Positions 57,798 through 64,000 of a DNA stretch of 64,000 nucleotides are shown here, one piece after another (position 1 is the first letter of the stretch; every line of letters begins with the position of its first letter). Both the position numbers and the translations under genes were made by a program. This stretch comes from Primulina eburnea (Eukaryota > Streptophyta > Magnoliopsida > Lamiales > Gesneriaceae): contig NC_133101.1 of NCBI RefSeq assembly GCF_022965805.1, positions 17,641,054 to 17,705,053 on the forward strand, written 5' to 3'. The notes under the pieces are model-generated. The model saw only the letters and a list, made by a program, of their open reading frames with translations, ran no database searches and had not been told where the DNA came from.

Positions 57798-57815
57798 AAC
57801 CTGGCTCTGATACCA
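57798..57815 (-). promoter_or_regulatory. Primer-binding site of Z (tRNA-iMet)
   Basis: TGGTATCAGAGCCAGGTT, 18 of 18, two bases from the LTR. Confidence 0.96.
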
Positions 57816-57817
57816 AC

Positions 57818-59836
57818 TGTAAAGGCCCGAAAATTTGTGCTTGAAAATTTGCGGAAAATTAAAAATTTTCTTTTTAAATACTTAAAATGTCTCAATCATA
57901 AGTTAAACTGATAAAAATGTTTGATATTCAAAATAGCAGCGGAAGAAATCTAATGTTTGCAAAATAATGACTTAAAAATAATTCAGCAACATAAAAACTT
58001 GGTTTGAATTAAAAATAATAAATGCTGAAACGAGGTCCTCGGATTCCACTACTGCCGACCCATGCTAGCTCATTGGTCCCCGCCCTAGGCCCCGACCTCA
58101 TCAGTACCTACAACAATCAAGTCTAGTGAGTCTAAAGACTCAGCATGCATATATCATAAATAAAAAGTAAATAAATAATAAAGTCGCATGCAAGTGAAAA
58201 TATTATGTAATGATTTGTAACGTAAAATATCATTTCAATGGTAATTATGACACGTGCGTAACTGAACTTAAAATATCATGGTAAAAATGTTTCTCCTTGG
58301 AGCCATGTAATGAAATAACTTGTAATAATTTTTTTGGTGAGATTATGGTCTACGCAAGTGGTCCCTGAACTGAACTGACGGGTAACTGGCGACCGGACCG
58401 GTAACTGACTACCGGGAACTGACCGGTAACTGGCGACCGGGTGAAACTAACCGGTAACTGACGATCGGGTGAAACTGAACTGACCGGTAACTGGCGTCCG
58501 GACCGGTAACTGATGACCGGGTGAAATAATAATCCCAGGATAGTAAAGTTACTTCAAGCAATATCGCATAAATCTCAAAATGAATATTTTGCACGTGATA
58601 TAATTAAATAACATCATTAAATATGAACAATTTCGATCTTCTTGCATTAAAATCATGTACTTGCGATATTTAAATACCTATATGGCTTGATTGAAGAGTA
58701 AAAGAAGATATAAACATGCCTTGGTTTGTTTTGACAGAAAACAAACGAAATAACGACGCGACGCGGCGGAGACGGAGTGCTCTTCACTTTCTCACTTAAT
58801 TCCTTGAAATTAAGCATGCACCATAATTATTATAATAGCATAAAAATCGTAAACGTGATGCATGAACATTTAAAAAATATCATGATTTGCGCTCAGGGCG
58901 CTGCTAGGACTAAAATCTCACCTCGGGTGCAAAATGACCATTTTGCCCCTGGAAACCCAAAAATTATCGTTTCAACCCTGGACCTCTAAAATTGACCCGA
59001 AGCTTACCAAACTAATTAAAATGTCCCAAAAATTTTATAAGTATTCCTAGTTGTAAATTTGAGCCCAAAAACCAACTTAATCTATTTGTTTTTAAATTTG
59101 GACCGGGGTTCCGGTTTTAACCCGAATCGCCTCGAAACTTAACCGAATTAGCCCAAACTTTTTACAACACTTACCACACATATAAAAGACCTTAAAATAA
59201 ATAAGACTTCACTCCTAAACCCCTCGGCCATATCCAGAAAGTTGCTGGAATAAATTTCTTTTTTTTTTCTTGCCTTTCCCCACCAAGGCCCTACGTGCAA
59301 CCACTCCCTTCTAGCCTACCACCGAAGGGATAAATTAATGATCTATCTCCATTAAATCACCCTAAGACCCCTTTTTGAACCTCTTAAACCCACTCACTCG
59401 GCCCCTTGCACGAAGCATTGCTCACTCAATCGGAGATCGCTCTTAACGCTCACCACGCTCCATCGGCAACAAGGCTCGCTCCAGCTATGATCTGGCCTTA
59501 CTAGGCCGTGGCTCAGACCCACCAGGGTTTGACCCATGGCCTGGTTTGGCCCTAGCACAGTCGGTTCAAGCCAAGCCGTCGATCTCCTCACCCACGATCC
59601 AAAGCATCAAGAAGTTCGCTCTTATCCGCCTCAACCCAACATGGTCACGACTCCAGCTTAAAAAATTTTCTTTCTAGGTGACAGCAGGCCCTCGACAACA
59701 AACTAAAGCAGCCCCCTTGCTGTAGATTCAAAAGAAAACCGTGAGTGGATGAAGGTAGTGCATAAACTTGAAGCAACCCAAATAATCTCCATGCATTACA
59801 CTGGATCGAGAATTTCACAAAAGGTTAAGCACACCT

Positions 59837-59898
<62 letters not shown>

Positions 59899-60000
59899 TA
59901 TATATATATTGCGTATATGATGCAAAACAAAAGCACGTGGCATGCCTGATTATTTTTTTGTGCACAATTTCTCGAAGGGAAGCAAACCGAGACATGGAGA
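57818..60000 (-). repeat. 5' LTR of Z (cut by X'')
   Basis: Matches 52566-54560 with indels; hairpin intact at 58127-58142; CCGGT array of about six copies at 58378-58520. The left LTR continues past the cut site with AAACGCTTGAGC, absent here because X'' inserted after GGAGA. Confidence 0.93.
59839..59910. repeat. TA microsatellite, Z 5' LTR
   Basis: TA repeat with one AATA interruption at about 59890. Confidence 0.97.
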
Positions 60001-61977
60001 TGTTAGAGTAGATGTCCTGCAAGCCAATGGTTGGCTAGGGAATTTATTGACTCAAGTGTCATAAACAATCTTTATTTTAATATAATTTACTTTTTAATGG
60101 TTTCATTATACTTTATCTGTATACCCATGCAAGCAGCATAGATAAAGTCCTTGATTATGCTTTAATACAAATGAATCGTAATTCGATGTTGAAACTCATT
60201 TGTAAACACTGCATATTCTAAATTCGTTCCTAGTCGATTTAGCCGCCCAAAACATGGATAAAGGTCGCTTGAGCTCGAGACTAGCATCTGTGATGTTGTG
60301 TACTGCGTTTCTTGGTAAGGGCATAGAGATGTCCAAACATGCAGATGGGTAGTCATATGATGATTATACCGAACAACCCTCCCTCGGACTTTTCAAGTGG
60401 TTATCATTCATCGAGAGGGTAAGTCTGTGGTTATGATTGTACACCATTAGTCCTTACGACCCGGGACAACACTGAGGCTCTATATGCTAGGGCTGTGCTT
60501 TGACTCGTTTACCGGCTCCACGAGAGTCATCAGGTGGCGAGGTTGGGTACAGTTGCGACACATATAGGAGCCAGTACATTGTAGTCGGAGATTCACCGCT
60601 CACCTACGGGTGTGGATATCCTATGTGATCTGATGTAATAATAGTGCATGGAATCTTTGGCCAGAGTATGAGATGTACGTTGGAGAAAGAGTTCTCCAAT
60701 AGTGCACGCGATGCCACTATTATATGTAACACATAGTTATCGAATGAATATGCAACCCTCGATGAACCAATGGTTGCAGATTCGATCGGGATATATGAGA
60801 TGAAGGGACCGTACTGTACGTTAATCATAATCGACTGGTTCTTCCAGGCGCTATCAGTGATACCTAGGGGATCATGGGGCGATGCTACTAGACGCTCTTA
60901 CCATGATCCGAAGGGTGCAATCAGAAATGAGTTCTGACATTCTTGATCAAAGTGTTGATGAAAAGAATGGGGCTAACTAGGGTAAGCCCGAATAAAGGAT
61001 TATGTCCTGAATCACAAAGAGTTGTGAACCCACGGCTAGCTGTATCCCTGAACCATTGAGGGTCACACAAGTACTGGATTGTTTGTTCTCGTTGAGAGAA
61101 TAAATTCAAGAAGTTGAATTTATATTATATAATAAATTCAAGGAGTTGAATTTATGATAATTAAATTTTGAGAGAATAAATTCAAGTAGTTGAATTTATA
61201 AAATTTGAGAATTTAATTTATTAAACTCAAATGTTGGGTTTATTAAATATTAAATTTTGGAGGTGATAAAAATTCAAGAAGTTGAATTTATAATTTAAAT
61301 AATAAATTCAAATGTTGAATTTATAATGTATTTAATTTATTAAGCTCAAAAGTTGAGTTTATTAATTAATAAATTAAATAAGGTGGGTATGTTTAATTGG
61401 CTTGTAAGAGTACAAGTCCATCATAATAAATAATTAAAGTTTTAATAGGCTTTGATTAAATTAATTAAACTAGTTGGACTAGCCCAATTAATTAAATCAA
61501 GCCCATTAATGTTAATTATGTCATTAGGCTATTATTTAATTATAAATAACAAATGTTAATTAAAAACCCTAGCCTACCACATAAAAGTCTTCGAGACTTT
61601 CACTTTCAAGAGGAGAAAATTCGGCCACCTTGATTTATTTCTAGGGTTTGAGTCGTCTCTCAATAATTTCTTTCCACGTAAAATATCTTCCATATTTTCT
61701 ATTGCAATTTGGAGGAAGAACATACTATCTAGTCGTGGACTTGATAGGAGGATTTCATTGAAGAAAGTTCGTAGGGATTTACAACAAGAGCTACGTCCGC
61801 TAATAACGGTGTAGTTGGAGCCAAGTGAAATTTTCACTAAAGGTATATTTTAAACATCCTATGAATGTTTATAATTTAAACCATACGAGTGCTCAAACAA
61901 ATATTTTGATTGTCAAAATAAAATAAAATTTTTAAAACTTCCGCTGCGTTTGGGCACGAGAAAACCGAGATCCAACA
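60001..61977 (+). repeat. 5' LTR of X'' (complete)
   Basis: 1977 bp from TGTTAGAGTAG to GATCCAACA. Near 61090-61360 it contains repeated AATTCAAGAAGTTGAATTTA boxes, which are inverted repeats. Inserted in the Z LTR after GGAGA (59996-60000), the likely target duplication. The CCAACA end with a tRNA-iMet site is common in Ty1-copia elements, but no coding region is available to confirm the superfamily. Confidence 0.88.
61090..61360. repeat. TTGAATTTAT/ATAAATTCAA inverted-repeat cluster in X LTR
   Basis: At least six alternations of ATAAATTCAAG and GTTGAATTTAT, and of TAAACTCAA or TAAGCTCAA with TTGRGTTTATTA, giving nested fold-backs in AT-rich sequence. Confidence 0.82.
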
Positions 61978-61978
61978 G

Positions 61979-61992
61979 TGGTATCAGAGCCA
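61979..61992 (+). promoter_or_regulatory. Primer-binding site of X'' (tRNA-iMet)
   Basis: TGGTATCAGAGCCA, 14 matching bases, then one inserted A before GGTT. One base after the LTR end. Confidence 0.93.
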
Positions 61993-64000
61993 AGGTTTTT
62001 CTAGATCGTATGGTTTTGATATTGAATAATTTATTTTTAACCACACAAGAAAATTTTTCAGAAAATTATGGCACCATGAAAATTTATTTTTCCAGATTTT
62101 CGAAAAAAAAAATGAAAAAAAAATAAAATAAAATTTCGTTTCTACCCCGAACTGTTCCGGGCAGCCCGTGCGCGCAGGGCCTCGCTGTGCGGACGCCGCG
62201 CTAGCGCGCGCTGTGCGGAGTGTCCGCACAGCACGCGGCGGCTGCGCTAGCGCGCTGTGCGGAACGTCCGCACAGCGCTCGGTGGCCGCGCTGGCCCGCG
62301 CTGTGCAGAGTGTCCGCACAGCGCGCGGCGGTTGCGCTAGCGCGCTGTGCGGAACGTCCGCAAAGCGCGCGGCGGCTGCGTTAGCGCTGCGTGCGGAACG
62401 TCCGCACGCGCCGCGCGCACCTGTGCGCCCAGCGTGCACAGGGGCTGCCGCCACTGCCCGAAACGTTCGGGCAGCGGGCGGCTTCCCGGAAGCGTCTCGG
62501 GAAGCCCGCTGAATAATGAGCTTGAATTGTTTGGGCCTAGGGTGCGATTTTCAGATTTTTCAAAATTTTGGGCAAACTTGATATTTTTGAAAATTGGTTC
62601 AATTTTTATTTTGGAAAATTAATAATTTTCTTGTGAAATAAATAATTAGAATATGATTTTAATTATTTATGGTAAAAATGAGTTTTTACAAGAAATCAAT
62701 TATTATTGATTTAATTGGAAATTAAATAAAGGGGTTTATTTAATTTATTAAATCCTTAATAATTGTGGTGGTTTGTGATAAATTATTAGATATATGATTT
62801 ATCAATTAATTAAATTGTTTAATTAATTGATGTTAATATTTGATATTAAATGCATGGAGGATGATCGAGAGCCTTGACCAATGTGTTAGGTGTATGTTAG
62901 GATATTTTACTGTTTTTATTCTTTTTATTAATATTTGATATTATTAAAGTGGGCCTGGTTTATGGCCCGTTCCCACCCCATGAGATGTATCCCTTATGTG
63001 CCATGGCTATTTAAATGTAATTATTAGAAATAGTGGGAGATCAAGACTGGAAGATGGTGGGCCCAATGATTAAGATGAAGACATGTAAAATATTGGAATC
63101 TTTTGTAATAAGTTGCATTTGCATCCCTGCATTCACCTAGGTTTTGGACCTGGACCCATGTATGGCTCACATGGATCTAATAGTGTTGACGATCGATCAT
63201 CTTTATTTATTGTTGAATGTCATATTATGATATATGCGATATATAGTAGTATGCATGTATGTATATTATTAGATAATATAGTTGCATGAATCCGACAAAC
63301 ATACAAACTCGTGGCACGCGATTTTGAAATTAAAATGATGAGACAATTTTAAAATTAAAATCCCTCATTTTGAATAAGATTCAAAATTTATATCAAACAA
63401 AAAAAGTAAAAATTAAAAGAGTTTAATTTTTCCTTGCCTTCCATCAACCGTGGTTGCATGTTGATCGCTACCTGCGGATAGTGTCTGGCTCATATTATAA
63501 GGGAGGCCTGAACGCCGGAAAGCTATGACTTCCACTGGACATATGATGTGAATTGAGTGGAACTCCCATGACTTCGGCTCATATTATTGAGGGAACTCGT
63601 GGCGACTGTCTACTACAATTCAACATTGATGGGTTGGTATGACACGCGAAAATAAACGGCGTCATATTATTGGGTCCTTATTAAACGTGAGGCAAAACAC
63701 GCGGAGGTTGCATAGGGATGGAATTGGATTCTACCTTTTAGAAATTATAATTGTCTGATATTATTCGGGATTATAATTGGCTAATTGGACTCTACGTGCC
63801 ACTATGGAAATACGATTTCTCCTTTTCATCAGAGGGTGGTGAAAATGTCAAAATAGTGGGAGGGAAATTTATAAAATAAAAATCCATATTTTATATCTTA
63901 AAATTATTTTAAAATAATCAGCAACTATTATTCTGTTTCCATATCAGTATATTTTTGATTTTGTCACATAATCCAATTTTGTTATTAACAAGCTAACCGA
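61993..64000 (+). mobile_element. X'' leader, non-coding, runs off the window
   Basis: Two kilobases after the primer site with no credible gag. Contains the GC-rich block (62150-62520) inside otherwise AT-rich sequence. Matches the minus copy at 41206-42721. In most coding elements gag would begin well before this, so X may be a non-autonomous family. Confidence 0.75.
62210..62409. repeat. GCTGTGCGGAACGTCCGCAC palindrome array in X'' leader
   Basis: Five inverted repeats starting at 62210, 62254, 62300, 62344 and 62389 (steps 44-46), separated by GCTAGCGC-type boxes. The minus X copy (42430-42600) has a shorter, degenerate version. Confidence 0.92.

Larger units (their letters stand above)
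52566..60000 (-). mobile_element. Non-coding LTR element Z (LARD-like)
   Basis: LTR (52566-55400), polypurine tract, 2.4 kb internal region, primer site and second LTR (57818 onward) in minus orientation. The internal region has no coding frame. The second LTR is cut at 60000 by X''. AAATC (52561-52565) is the candidate target duplication. Confidence 0.88.

Noticed and set aside
57798..57815. Possible tRNA-Met gene
   Set aside because: Only the 3' 18 bases of tRNA-iMet are present, next to an LTR; it is a primer-binding site.
62168..62512. Ala/Arg-rich open frames on both strands of the X'' leader
   Set aside because: Produced by GC-rich palindromes that lack stops; no conserved frame in the minus X copy.

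Overview
This 64 kb window is plant nuclear DNA, most likely from a eudicot with a repeat-rich genome. The species cannot be named because no host gene is present. Everything assignable is LTR retrotransposon. The families seen are: a Tekay/Del-type Ty3-gypsy chromovirus (called A, minus strand, 1-12341); an Athila-type Ty3-gypsy element in a tandem dimer (12964-34555, minus); a broken gypsy element H (12804-12963 plus 34556-37325, minus); several large solo LTRs (V, W', Z', U and one inside A); a non-coding LARD-like element Z (52566-60000, minus); a fragment Y (51756-52565); and a family X whose LTR starts TGTTAGAG and ends CCAACA (three copies). All coding regions are broken by stops or frameshifts, so no autonomous element is visible.

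Layout: 1-12341 is element A with a nested solo LTR (6417-9280) splitting its gag. 12342-12803 is an X LTR fragment that A landed in. 12804-12963 is the protease piece of H. 12964-34555 is the Athila array LTR-internal-LTR-internal-LTR, flanked once by GTATC. 34561-37325 is the gag and 5' LTR of H. 37326-41205 is a W LTR interrupted by solo LTR V. 41206-51755 is an X element (leader, primer site, LTR) carrying solo LTRs Z' (with U inside it) and W'. 51756-52565 is Y, interrupted by element Z, which is in turn interrupted at 60000 by a fresh X insertion running off the window end.

Boundaries and target-site duplications (TSDs) give the order of insertion. On the left the nest is X, then W, then H, then X', then A, then the solo LTR: six levels. 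On the right it is X, then Y, then Z, then X''. Several junctions carry exact 5-bp duplications: GAGCG, GTATC, CTTGG and CTTGC.

The most interesting signals are: (1) the Athila dimer with three LTRs and one TSD; (2) short tandem arrays of GC-rich palindromes in the LTRs or leaders of at least five unrelated families, often with a 70-74 bp period (exactly 73 bp in Athila, exactly 74 bp in A); (3) a small hairpin at an equivalent place in the Tekay-like LTRs whose stem sequence changes between families while its pairing is kept; (4) a coding-less element (Z) that keeps only the cis-acting signals of the Tekay group. All identity statements are by-eye comparisons within the window; no alignment or database search was run.
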